From contig NZ_JAFLNM010000002.1 in NCBI RefSeq assembly GCF_017313275.1, positions 792,455 to 856,454 on the forward strand: a stretch of DNA of 64,000 bases, written 5' to 3'. Within the stretch, counting starts at the first letter, position 1, and each line of letters begins with the position of its first letter. Positions 16,042 to 23,500 of the stretch are shown here, piece by piece. The DNA is from Flagellimonas profundi. Lineage in GTDB: Bacteria; Bacteroidota; Bacteroidia; Flavobacteriales; Flavobacteriaceae. A model generated the notes under the pieces. The model was not told the DNA's origin, searched no databases, and worked only from the letters and a program-made list of their open reading frames with translations. The position numbers and the translations under genes were made by a program.

Positions 16042-16086
16042 TTCTACAAACATAGAATAAAAATATTAATTCTACAAATGTAGAAT
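16042..16086 (-). promoter_or_regulatory. BlaI-type double operator overlapping -33 and -7 boxes
   Basis: Perfect palindrome ATTCTACAAATGTAGAAT (16069-16086) holds the canonical BlaI core TACAnnTGTA. A second, imperfect one, TTCTACAAACATAGAA, is at 16042-16057. Read on the reverse strand, the downstream palindrome contains TATGTTTG (16047-16054), a perfect -7 box, and the TTTG of the upstream palindrome (16075-16078) is 20 nt before it, in the -33 position. Repressor bound at both sites would cover the whole promoter of the BlaI gene (start 16017). Confidence 0.82.
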
Positions 16087-16108
16087 ATGTTTTAATGTCC
16101 TAAAATGT

Positions 16109-16116
16109 TAAGTTTG
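16109..16116 (+). promoter_or_regulatory. -7 box of the phnA-like gene
   Basis: TAAGTTTG matches TAnnTTTG, 17 bp upstream of the ATG at 16134. No convincing -33 box is seen. Its position next to the BlaI operators means the divergent gene could also feel BlaI. Confidence 0.4.
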
Positions 16117-16133
16117 CCGTCAAAGCAAACATT

Positions 16134-16712
16134 ATGGGATTACTGGAAGACTTACAAGAACGAAGTGGAAATACCTGCGAACTATGCGGGGCAACAGATA
16201 ATTTACAGGTATATGAAGTTCCTCCGGTTTCCACTGGTGGGGTTGATGGCAGCCTTTTGGCATGCACTACTTGCATTGACCAAATAGAAAATCCCGATAA
16301 TACAGATGCCAATCACTGGCGTTGTTTGAACGATAGCATGTGGAGCGAGCACGATGCCGTAAAGGTGGTTGCGTGGCGTATGTTGAATAGATTAAAATCC
16401 GAAGGATGGCCCCAAGACCTTTTGGATATGATGTATTTGGAAGATGAAACGCTTGAGTGGGCCAAAGCTACCGGCGAAGGTGAAGAAGAAAGTGAAAAAA
16501 TAGTCCACCGAGATGTAAACGGCAACATTTTGGAGAATGGTGACAGTGTTGTATTGGTAAAGGACCTAAAAGTAAAAGGTTCCAGCATGGTCGCAAAACA
16601 GGGAACCGCCGTTAGACGAATTTCCCTGGATCACGAAAATGCCGAGTATATCGAAGGCAAAGTAGATGGTCAACAAATTGTTATCATAACCAAATACGTT
16701 AAAAAACTTTAG
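16134..16712 (+). CDS. PhnA domain protein (YjdM-like)
   Basis: 192 residues. N-terminal zinc-ribbon-like region with CELCG (about residues 15-19) and CTTC (about 45-48), followed by HWRCLNDSMWSEHDAVKVVAWRML, and a C-terminal PhnA (KOW/SH3-like) domain from about residue 122: DVNGNILENGDSVVLVKDLKVKGSS, VAKQGTAVRRISL and QQIVIITKYVKK. The family was once linked to phosphonate use but its biochemical role is unclear. It is divergent from the BlaI gene and shares the intergenic region, and its stop overlaps the convergent dipeptidase by 4 bp. Confidence 0.9.
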   Translation: MGLLEDLQERSGNTCELCGATDNLQVYEVPPVSTGGVDGSLLACTTCIDQIENPDNTDANHWRCLNDSMWSEHDAVKVVAWRMLNRLKSEGWPQDLLDMMYLEDETLEWAKATGEGEEESEKIVHRDVNGNILENGDSVVLVKDLKVKGSSMVAKQGTAVRRISLDHENAEYIEGKVDGQQIVIITKYVKKL

Positions 16713-18097
16713 GCCTTCATCTCTGTATAATATTTGTAGAAGTAAGGGATGGTCTCGATTCCCTTTAAAAAATTCCAAACGCCAAAATGTTCGTTGGGCG
16801 AATGTATGGCATCGCTGTCCAATCCAAAGCCCAGTAAAATAGTTTTACTGTCAAAAACATTTTCAAAAAGAGCAACGATGGGAATACTTCCCCCGGTTCG
16901 TTGTGGAACGGGTGTTTTTCCAAAGGTAGTTTCCATGGCTTTGGAAGCCGCTTGGTAACCATCACTTTCAATGGGGGTTACGTATGCCTGACCTCCATGG
17001 TGGGGAGTCACCTTTACTTTCACACTTTTTGGTGCAAGGGACTTAAAATGTTTGGTAAATAAATCCGTGATCTCATGCCAATCTTGGTCTGGAACCAATC
17101 GCATGGAGATTTTGGCGTAGGCTTTACTGGCTATCACGGTCTTTGCACCTTCGCCCATATAACCTCCCCAGATACCGTTTACATCCAACGTAGGTCGAAT
17201 ACCAAAACGTTCAGGTGTTGTATATCCTTTTTCACCATGTACATCATCAATATCCAGTGATTTTTTGTAGGCTTCCAAATCAAAAGGTGCCTTGGCCATT
17301 TCGGCGCGCTCCTCATCTGAGATGATTTCTACTTTATCGTAAAAACCTGGAATGGTGATATGGTTGTTTTCGTCATGTAGTTGAGCTATCATTTTGGAGA
17401 GCACGTTGATTGGGTTGGGAGCTGCTCCACCGTAGATCCCGGAGTGAAGGTCTCGGTTGGCACCGGTCACTTCCACTTCCACGTAGCTCAGTCCGCGTAG
17501 TCCCGTGGTAATCGATGGTGTGTCGTTGCCGATCATTCCAGTATCCGATATCAGGATAATGTCGTTTTTGAGTTTTTCGCTGTTTTCTTTTAAAAAATCT
17601 TCCAAACTATCACTTCCCACTTCTTCCTCACCTTCAATCATGAACTTTACGTTACAGGGCAAGGTGTCGTTTTGGATCATATACTCCACTGCCTTGACGT
17701 GCATAAAAAACTGACCCTTATCGTCGCAGGCTCCTCTTGCAAAAATGGCCCCGTCGGGGTGCAGTTCCGTTTCTTTTATAACAGGCTCGAACGGTGGAGA
17801 GTCCCACAAGTTCATCGGGTCTGGTGGTTGCACATCGTAATGCCCGTAAACCAAAACGGTGGGCAAATTTGGGTCTATGATCTTATCGCCATATACCACT
17901 GGGTATCCTTTGGTTTCGCAAATCTCCGTGTTTTCGCAACCTGCATCGTCCAAGGATTTTTTAACAGCCTTTGCCGCTTCCAGAACATCCTTGGCATATG
18001 CCTTATCGGCACTGATGGAGGGGATTTTTAAGAGGTCTATTAACTCGTTGATAAATCTGTCCTTGTTGGTACTGATGTAATTATTTATGTCTTTCAT
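16709..18097 (-). CDS. M20 family dipeptidase (CNDP-like metallopeptidase)
   Basis: 462 residues. Zinc-binding and catalytic motifs are visible: YGHYDVQPPDP (first His and Asp), GACDDKGQFF (bridging Asp), EGEEEVGS (catalytic and ligand Glu), SDTGMIG and a late H in LDSDAIHSPNEHFG. The lid/dimerisation domain starts near residue 205 (RDLHSGIYGG). Length and motif order fit cytosolic beta-Ala-His/carnosine-like dipeptidases rather than ArgE or DapE. Probably hydrolyses dipeptides in the cytoplasm. A tRNA-Leu gene diverges from its 5' end. Confidence 0.92.
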   Translation of the reverse strand: MKDINNYISTNKDRFINELIDLLKIPSISADKAYAKDVLEAAKAVKKSLDDAGCENTEICETKGYPVVYGDKIIDPNLPTVLVYGHYDVQPPDPMNLWDSPPFEPVIKETELHPDGAIFARGACDDKGQFFMHVKAVEYMIQNDTLPCNVKFMIEGEEEVGSDSLEDFLKENSEKLKNDIILISDTGMIGNDTPSITTGLRGLSYVEVEVTGANRDLHSGIYGGAAPNPINVLSKMIAQLHDENNHITIPGFYDKVEIISDEERAEMAKAPFDLEAYKKSLDIDDVHGEKGYTTPERFGIRPTLDVNGIWGGYMGEGAKTVIASKAYAKISMRLVPDQDWHEITDLFTKHFKSLAPKSVKVKVTPHHGGQAYVTPIESDGYQAASKAMETTFGKTPVPQRTGGSIPIVALFENVFDSKTILLGFGLDSDAIHSPNEHFGVWNFLKGIETIPYFYKYYTEMKA

Positions 18098-18153
18098 ATA
18101 TATATTAAAAAGGACACTAAAAGTACAAAAAACAAGTTTTTAAAGGGAGTGCA

Positions 18154-18183
18154 TTTGCAAATCGGAAAATTGATTTATATTTG
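18154..18183 (+). promoter_or_regulatory. Promoter of tRNA-Leu
   Basis: TTTG (18154-18157), 18-nt spacer, TATATTTG (18176-18183): a full match to the Bacteroidota -33/-7 consensus, 12 bp before the tRNA. It serves as an internal reference for the promoter boxes used elsewhere in this annotation. Confidence 0.8.
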
Positions 18184-18194
18184 CACTCCATTTC

Positions 18195-18276
18195 GCGGGT
18201 GTGGTGGAATTGGTAGACACGCTAGACTTAGGATCTAGTGCCGCAAGGCGTGGGGGTTCGACTCCCTTCACCCGCA
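18195..18276 (+). tRNA. tRNA-Leu (anticodon UAG)
   Basis: 82 nt. Acceptor GCGGGTG pairs with CACCCGC, discriminator A at 18276. Anticodon stem CTAGA/TCTAG with loop CTTAGGA gives anticodon TAG. The long variable arm (TGCCGCAAGGCGT) is typical of class II tRNA-Leu. T arm GGGGG/TTCGACT/CCCTT. The CCA end is not encoded. A terminator begins 4 bp later. Confidence 0.97.
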
Positions 18277-18280
18277 CAAA

Positions 18281-18309
18281 AGCTTCTCAATCGTTGAGGA
18301 GCTTTTTTA
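18281..18309 (+). terminator. Terminator of tRNA-Leu
   Basis: Stem AGCTTCTCAA (18281-18290) / TTGAGGAGCT (18294-18303) with one wobble pair and a 3-nt loop, followed by six T. Confidence 0.85.
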
Positions 18310-18787
18310 TTTTGGAGTATTTCTACAATGTGCCGGTTTCAACGCTTCATTCCAAAATCGGGTTTCTGTTACGAGCATGAAATAGTTTAGTAGGATGGAT
18401 TATGGTGAAAGCTCTTTGTTTAGCTTAAAAATTAAACGCTCGAATTGTTGGGTTATGCGTTTTTTAATTTGAAGTCTATTTACAGCCTTGATTTCTAATT
18501 TTTCATAAAAAACCATCAAAAAAACAAATAGATGTCATTAATCAATTTAATTATTGATTTTTTGCTAAAACAAGGGAATAATTATAAATTTATAATAATT
18601 GGATTCAAAAGAAAAGTTCCCAGATTACATATTGAAGAATAATGTTTAGAGCAATAATTTCTTTGTTTCTAAAGGATTTTTGCAATAAAATGCAGCAATT
18701 TCAGTTTTAATTACTGCAAAATATTGATATTTGTCAATTTTTGATAATAACCAAACTGAAACTAACTAAAACTTAAGACCAACTGCT
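18310..18787 (+). other. 478-bp AT-rich non-coding stretch before the response regulator
   Basis: No credible coding region on either strand. Two AT-rich palindromes stand out: AATCAAT-TTAATT-ATTGATT (18540-18559) followed by six T, and ATTATAAATTTATAAT (18581-18596). The latter half is probably the long leader and promoter region of the response-regulator gene at 18788; no clear -7 box can be picked out. Confidence 0.5.
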
Positions 18788-19177
18788 ATGTACAAGGAAA
18801 TATATTTGGTCGATGACGAAGACCTCGTAAATACGGTGAATGCAATTCACTTTAGAAGAATGGGAATGGAAGATAGGGTTAAAAGTTTTACCAACCCCGA
18901 ATTGGCCTTGGACGACCTTAGGTACAGAGATGACCCAAATAAGAAAACACTTATTTTGTTGGATATCAATATGCCAGAAATGAGCGGCTTTGAATTTTTG
19001 GAGTTTATGATGCTAGAGGAGTTCCCAGAATCCAACGAAGTTCTTTTGGTAACCTCATCAGAATCCGATGCAGATAAGGAAGAAGCCGAAAAATATGGGA
19101 AGTATGTCAAGGAATTTATTACCAAGCCCTTGAAAATTGAACATTTAGAAGATTACTTACAGAGTTATAACAAATAG
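18788..19177 (+). CDS. Single-domain response regulator (CheY-like receiver)
   Basis: 129 residues consisting of one receiver domain and no output domain. Acidic pocket VDDED (about residues 8-12), phosphoacceptor Asp in LLDINMPEMSGFEFLEF (about residue 59), the conserved Ser/Thr in LLVTSSESD and Lys in EFITKPLKIEHL. Such stand-alone receivers act in phosphorelays or bind targets directly. The PAS histidine kinase 78 bp downstream on the same strand is the obvious partner. Confidence 0.93.
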   Translation: MYKEIYLVDDEDLVNTVNAIHFRRMGMEDRVKSFTNPELALDDLRYRDDPNKKTLILLDINMPEMSGFEFLEFMMLEEFPESNEVLLVTSSESDADKEEAEKYGKYVKEFITKPLKIEHLEDYLQSYNK

Positions 19178-19255
19178 AATTATAATCTTCTGTTGAAAAA
19201 AATTATAGTTTCCCCAATCCCTAAACCTTATATTTATTAGGATAAATCATAGCCC

Positions 19256-20713
19256 GTGAAACATAATCAGGTAGTAATCCATAACAAGGTCGAAATCGTT
19301 GAGGATGGTGACGATATTGTTTGGGCTATGGATGAAAATTATAGACTGACTGCTTTTAACTCTTCTTTTAAAGCTCGGCTTAAACTTGAAAATTTGGGGA
19401 ATGCAGAGCGAGGCATGGATCTTAAAAAAATCTACGATAGCGGAGGCTTTTTTAATCCGTGTAAGCAAGGCTGTGAAAGGGCACTGAAGCGATACGCCAC
19501 CACTTCCAAACATACTTTTGAGGATAGAACCGGGATTGTTGTCCATGAGTTTTCTTTTCAACCCTTTATGAACAGTTCGGGAGAGGTTGTTGGCTGCTGT
19601 ATCTGGCAAAAGGATATCACGCAAGAAGTGGATAATAACCATCGTTTACGAGAAAGTGAACGAAATTACCGAGAAGCTCAAGAAGTGGCCAATATTGGTC
19701 ACTGGAACTGGGACATGGTAAAAAATGAAATCACCTGGTCTGATCAACTTTTTAGGATTTTTGGACAAGATCCCAATATTTTTGAAGCTAATTATGAGTC
19801 GTTGGTGGATATAATCCATCCAGAGGATCGGGATGCTTTTAATGATGATGTAACCAAATGTATAGAAGAAGGAGCCTTGCACGACATTATCCATAGGATT
19901 GTTGTTAATGAGGGAGAGATAAGATATGTTCATCAAACCGGAACGGTATTTTACAATGAGGACGGAACACCTTATAGAATGAGGGGGGCAACACAAGATG
20001 TTACCAGAGACGTATTGTCGAAACGACAGATTGTTGAGCAAAACAACGAGCTTCAAAATTTTGTACGTATCATATCCCATAATCTCCGTAGCCCCATCTC
20101 CAACCTTTTAATGTTATCCAAAATCTACGAATGGGGCAAGGACGAGACCAACGATGACATTGTAAAAAAGATTGAAAATACCACCGAAGCTCTTGATCAG
20201 ACTATAAAGGACCTCCATTTATCGCTGTCGTTGAAATCTGCTGACAGGGAAAAATTCAGGGAAATAGCTTTTGCCGATGTAATGAAAGATGTTGAAGGTC
20301 TTTTATCTGAAGAAATCATCAAAAACAAAGCAACGATCAAAACGGATTTCTCACAAGTGGATACCGTGTTCGCTGCTAAAAGTTATGTGGTGAATGTTTT
20401 TTACAACCTTATTTTAAATGCCATTAACTATGCTAAAAATGGAGTTCCACCAATGGTTCAAATAACATCAGAACAAAATGAAGATTCCGTAGTGCTAAAG
20501 TTTACCGACAATGGCATAGGAATGGAACTTACCCCGGAAAAGGAACGAAAGATTTTTGATATGTATGGTAGACTCAGTGGTGCTACCGAAGGCAAAGGCT
20601 TTGGACTGTATTTGGTGAAAACACAGGTAGAGGCCATGGGAGGAAAAATCGAGGTGGATAGCGAATTGGATATCGGTACAACCTTTATCATCACTTTTTA
20701 CAAAAGCAATTAG
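19256..20713 (+). CDS. PAS-domain sensor histidine kinase, cytoplasmic
   Basis: 485 residues from GTG 19256. No membrane helix is seen. A degenerate PAS domain (about 15-120, with a Cys-containing loop NPCKQGCERALKRY), a second PAS of the PAS_3 type (about 140-260, IGHWNWDMVKNEITWSDQLFRIFG, PEDRDAF), a dimerisation/phosphoacceptor region with IISHNLRSPISNLLML (His near residue 275), and an ATPase domain with NLILNAINYA (N box), FTDNGIGM (G1), KGFGLYLVKTQ (G2) and GTTFIITF. It likely senses a cytoplasmic signal and phosphorylates the receiver protein encoded just upstream. Confidence 0.92.
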   Translation: MKHNQVVIHNKVEIVEDGDDIVWAMDENYRLTAFNSSFKARLKLENLGNAERGMDLKKIYDSGGFFNPCKQGCERALKRYATTSKHTFEDRTGIVVHEFSFQPFMNSSGEVVGCCIWQKDITQEVDNNHRLRESERNYREAQEVANIGHWNWDMVKNEITWSDQLFRIFGQDPNIFEANYESLVDIIHPEDRDAFNDDVTKCIEEGALHDIIHRIVVNEGEIRYVHQTGTVFYNEDGTPYRMRGATQDVTRDVLSKRQIVEQNNELQNFVRIISHNLRSPISNLLMLSKIYEWGKDETNDDIVKKIENTTEALDQTIKDLHLSLSLKSADREKFREIAFADVMKDVEGLLSEEIIKNKATIKTDFSQVDTVFAAKSYVVNVFYNLILNAINYAKNGVPPMVQITSEQNEDSVVLKFTDNGIGMELTPEKERKIFDMYGRLSGATEGKGFGLYLVKTQVEAMGGKIEVDSELDIGTTFIITFYKSN

Positions 20714-20719
20714 TGGTTT

Positions 20720-21655
20720 TTAAAAGGGTAAATGGCTTAGGTCCACATTTCCGCCGGATATCACAATACCTACTTTTTTATCCTTGAACTTATTTTTTTT
20801 CTTTAAAACGGCTGCCAGCGCTACCGCACTGGAGGGTTCACATACAATCTTAAGTCGCTCCCAAATCAATCGCATGGCCTCAATAATTTCCTCTTCCGTG
20901 ACACGGATAATTTCGTCCACATGTTTTTGAATGATGGGAAAATTTTTATCACCTAATTGAGTTTTTAGCCCGTCTGCTATAGTATTGGTCGTCGTATTGG
21001 TTTCTATTTTTCCACTTTTTAAGGAACGATAGGCATCATCCACCTCAAACGGCTCCCCTCCAATGGTTTTGCAATGGTTTCCAAAGTAATGGGCGGACAG
21101 TGCGCAACCGGCGATCAATCCACCACCACCAACAGGGGTTACTACAAAATCAAGGTCAGGATGTAGTTCCAACAGTTCTTTACAAGCAGTTCCCTGACCT
21201 AAAATTACTTGGTCATCATTAGAGGGATGGATAAAAGTGGCACCATATTTTTCTACAATTTGTTCTGATGCCAACTCTCTGGCTTCAAGGTTAGGTTCAC
21301 ATTCGATTAAAATACCACCATAGCTTTTGACTGCCTCTTTTTTTACCTGAGGAGCCGAACTTGGCATCACGATATAGGCCTTTACCCCTAAACTTTGTGC
21401 TGAAAGTGATAGGGCTTGTGCAAAATTGCCGGAAGAATGGGTAACTACTCCATTTTGTTTCTGCGCATCCGTAAGTTGCATGATGGCATTGGCGGCACCA
21501 CGCATTTTAAAAGCCCCCATCCGTTGAAAGTTTTCGCACTTAAAGTATAGATGGGTTCCAGCTATTTTGTTGATGAGCCTCGAAGTGAGCACGGGTGTGT
21601 TATGGATAAAAGGTTTTATCCGCTCATGGCAGTCAATTAGTTGTTGTTTGTCCAT
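20720..21655 (-). CDS. Threonine/serine dehydratase family PLP enzyme
   Basis: 311 residues, fold type II. The PLP lysine is in QRMGAFKMRGAANA (about residue 53); SSGNFAQALSL is the substrate-carboxylate loop (usual SSGNHAQG, here His to Phe); VTPVGGGGLIAGCALS binds the PLP phosphate; VISGGNVDLSHL closes the site. The length fits a catabolic threonine ammonia-lyase without the ACT-like domain, or a serine racemase/dehydratase; these cannot be separated by eye. The product would be a 2-oxo acid plus ammonia. It is transcribed toward the histidine kinase, 6 bp apart at the 3' ends. Confidence 0.87.
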   Translation of the reverse strand: MDKQQLIDCHERIKPFIHNTPVLTSRLINKIAGTHLYFKCENFQRMGAFKMRGAANAIMQLTDAQKQNGVVTHSSGNFAQALSLSAQSLGVKAYIVMPSSAPQVKKEAVKSYGGILIECEPNLEARELASEQIVEKYGATFIHPSNDDQVILGQGTACKELLELHPDLDFVVTPVGGGGLIAGCALSAHYFGNHCKTIGGEPFEVDDAYRSLKSGKIETNTTTNTIADGLKTQLGDKNFPIIQKHVDEIIRVTEEEIIEAMRLIWERLKIVCEPSSAVALAAVLKKKNKFKDKKVGIVISGGNVDLSHLPF

Positions 21656-21703
21656 AGAAAGCCTTATACCGGTTTTTAATGGTATAAAGATAACTACCGA
21701 AGG

Positions 21704-22612
21704 TTAATTGTGCGACTCTATCTCCTCCTCTTCTTCTTTTGCTTCTTTGGAAACACCCTCCATTCCCAATTCAGGAATTACCAACAAAGGTATCTGGGTA
21801 TGGAAAGCCGTTCTTTTGATGATGGGCTCACGGGTCATTTTTTCCATATAGCTATGCTGATAATTCAACATGGCCAACAAATGGATGTCCAATTCTTTTG
21901 AAAATGTCTCCAAAGTGTGGGAAACCGAATTGAGTTCGGAAACGGTGTGGACATAATGTTCAATATCGCCCAAATAGCGTCTAAGCATGTTTAGGTTAAA
22001 CTGCTGTAGCTCCGTGAGTGCTTTAATGCCATACTGTACATGTACAATTCGGATGGTGGCATTGAACATTTTTGCCATTTCCAAAAGGGGCGACAGCTCC
22101 GAAGAGGTATAGAACCGATTAAAATCGGTGGCAAATGCAATTTCCGAAGGGGTAACATATTCAAAATGATATGGAATGGCGAGAACAGGACATTTTTTGG
22201 TGCTCTTTATGATCCGTACCGTGTTACTGCCCATAAATACTTCATCCACACCCGAGGCTCCCTTGGTACCGGTTACGACCAAATTGATTTCAAAAGTCTC
22301 CACAATATCTTTTACCTCTTCCACCAGAAGGTTGAAAGAAGAAATAGTCTCAAAACTGTGGTTTGGATTACCATATTTGGTTTTGATCCGATCCACGGTT
22401 TTGTTCAATCCTTGTTCAGAATTCTCTCTTACCGCATCCACGATACGAACTCCATCAATCATTTTGGCCATAAATCGGCTACTGGGAATAACAGGGGTAT
22501 AGGTGTTGAGCAAATAAAATTTACAACGCCTGTTGCGGAACAATTGCATGGCGTAATCGATTGCATTCCATGCATTTTCCGAAAAATCCGTAGGTATTAA
22601 AATCTTCTGCAT
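21704..22612 (-). CDS. Universal stress protein, tandem UspA domains
   Basis: 302 residues from ATG 22612 (MQKILIPTDFSENAWNAI). An in-frame ATG at 22633 is rejected because it lies in the predicted -7 box. Two Usp domains: residues 1-140 with LVVTGTKGASGVDEVFMGSNTVRIIKSTKCPVL-like nucleotide-binding residues (G-x2-G-x9-S/N), and a more divergent second half (about 145-280). UspA proteins accumulate under starvation or oxygen limitation. One of three tandem Usp genes in this island; an FNR-like site sits 57 bp upstream. Confidence 0.9.
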   Translation of the reverse strand: MQKILIPTDFSENAWNAIDYAMQLFRNRRCKFYLLNTYTPVIPSSRFMAKMIDGVRIVDAVRENSEQGLNKTVDRIKTKYGNPNHSFETISSFNLLVEEVKDIVETFEINLVVTGTKGASGVDEVFMGSNTVRIIKSTKKCPVLAIPYHFEYVTPSEIAFATDFNRFYTSSELSPLLEMAKMFNATIRIVHVQYGIKALTELQQFNLNMLRRYLGDIEHYVHTVSELNSVSHTLETFSKELDIHLLAMLNYQHSYMEKMTREPIIKRTAFHTQIPLLVIPELGMEGVSKEAKEEEEEIESHN

Positions 22613-22632
22613 CTGACTAAGATTATGATGCA

Positions 22633-22675
22633 TAAAATTAGACCTATGGGTTAGGGGATACTATGACAAATGTCA
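22633..22675 (-). promoter_or_regulatory. FNR-like site and promoter of the uspA gene at 22612
   Basis: Palindrome TGAC-AAAT-GTCA at 22664-22675; on the reverse strand its centre is 36.5 nt before the end of TAATTTTA (22633-22640), one base from TAnnTTTG. This is a class II activator geometry. Confidence 0.72.
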
Positions 22676-22691
22676 GCTTTTTAAAAATGGG

Positions 22692-23381
22692 TCAAAAGCC
22701 TTCGACCATTTCCAAAAGTTTGCGTTCATCCTTGATGCCGATTTTTTTGCCGGAGGTATGAATCAAACCTTTCTTTTTAAATTCCGAAATGATCCTGATG
22801 GCAGATTCCGTAGCGGTGCCCACCACGTTGGAAATGTCTTCGCGAGATAGGGTAAGTGACAAAAATCCATCTTCGTCCTCTCCAAAATTGTTCTTTAAAT
22901 AAAGGAAAGCTTCCGCCATACGTTGTTTTACCGTTTTTTGGGATATGTTTACAATAACATCATCGGCTTCTTTCAGGTCATGGGCCATATGGCGCAGGAC
23001 CTCTAAAGTGAAATTTGGATTTTTTTGAAGGGTATTGTTGATACTTTCTTTTGGAATAAAGCAAACTTCCATATCATCTACGGCAATAGCGGAGAGATTG
23101 GTGCTTTCTTGTGAAATAACCGAGCGCTGACCCAAAACTTCACCTTTGGTGGCCAACTTTACAATTTGGTCTTTTCCGTTGGCACTTAACTTGGAAAGCT
23201 TGGAAACCCCATTTCTTACACAGTAGACCCCATTGAGCTTATCACCCTCTTCAAACAAGGGTTCTCCCTTTTTAACGGTTTTGGTGGTTTTGGAGTCGGA
23301 TACTTTTTTTAATTCCTCTTTGCTCATGGCACGGAGGGAGTTGAACTGTCGGATGATACAATTTTCACACCTGCTTTCCAT
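22692..23381 (-). CDS. Crp/Fnr family transcriptional regulator (candidate oxygen/redox regulator of the island)
   Basis: 229 residues: N-terminal CENC (Cys5, Cys8), cyclic-nucleotide-binding-type beta roll (about 25-125, with GDKLNGVYCVRNG), dimer helix (about 125-160) and a Crp-type HTH (about 165-225). Other cysteines are Cys54 and Cys107; the latter aligns roughly with Cys122 of E. coli FNR. The recognition helix GTATESAIRIISEF keeps the Glu and Arg that in FNR/CRP read the TGA of each half-site. It is divergent from the cbb3 operon, with a single palindrome midway that is positioned equally for both promoters, so autoregulation is predicted. It may carry an Fe-S cluster or use thiol chemistry; that is not proven by the sequence. 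Confidence 0.92.
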   Translation of the reverse strand: MESRCENCIIRQFNSLRAMSKEELKKVSDSKTTKTVKKGEPLFEEGDKLNGVYCVRNGVSKLSKLSANGKDQIVKLATKGEVLGQRSVISQESTNLSAIAVDDMEVCFIPKESINNTLQKNPNFTLEVLRHMAHDLKEADDVIVNISQKTVKQRMAEAFLYLKNNFGEDEDGFLSLTLSREDISNVVGTATESAIRIISEFKKKGLIHTSGKKIGIKDERKLLEMVEGF

Positions 23382-23404
23382 AATGATTAGTTTACCTGAT
23401 TCAA

Positions 23405-23447
23405 CAAAAATAGTTGATAAACAAACACAATTTACTGATAATTATCA
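23405..23447 (-). promoter_or_regulatory. FNR-like site and promoter of the crp/fnr gene
   Basis: Palindrome TGAT-AATT-ATCA (23436-23447). On the reverse strand a perfect -7 box TATTTTTG lies at 23405-23412, 36.5 nt from the palindrome centre. Predicted autoregulation. Confidence 0.75.
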
Positions 23448-23478
23448 TATTTTAAAGTATAAGAGTATTGCAAATTTG
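23436..23478 (+). promoter_or_regulatory. FNR-like site and promoter of the cbb3 operon
   Basis: The same palindrome (23436-23447) serves the forward direction: box CAAATTTG at 23471-23478, one mismatch to TAnnTTTG, again ends 36.5 nt from the centre. The first gene starts at 23501. Confidence 0.75.
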
Positions 23479-23500
23479 CCCCAGGTAAAGCAAATGTGAA

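Noticed and set aside
16018-16053. Longer second BlaI from ATG 16053
   Set aside because: The codon lies within the operator and -7 box, and homologues begin at MQLSKSEEEL.
3097-16133. Antibiotic-resistance cassette suggested by two BlaI/BlaR1 pairs
   Set aside because: No beta-lactamase or PBP2a-like gene is near either pair, and the sensor parts are not penicillin-binding domains.
21663-21687. Hairpin TTATACC/GGTATAA between the PLP enzyme and uspA genes as a terminator
   Set aside because: Weak AT-rich stem with a 10-nt loop and no T run on the relevant strand.
22040-22600. Open frame of 186 codons on the forward strand
   Set aside because: Antisense to the uspA gene; composition typical of an antisense shadow, no family match.
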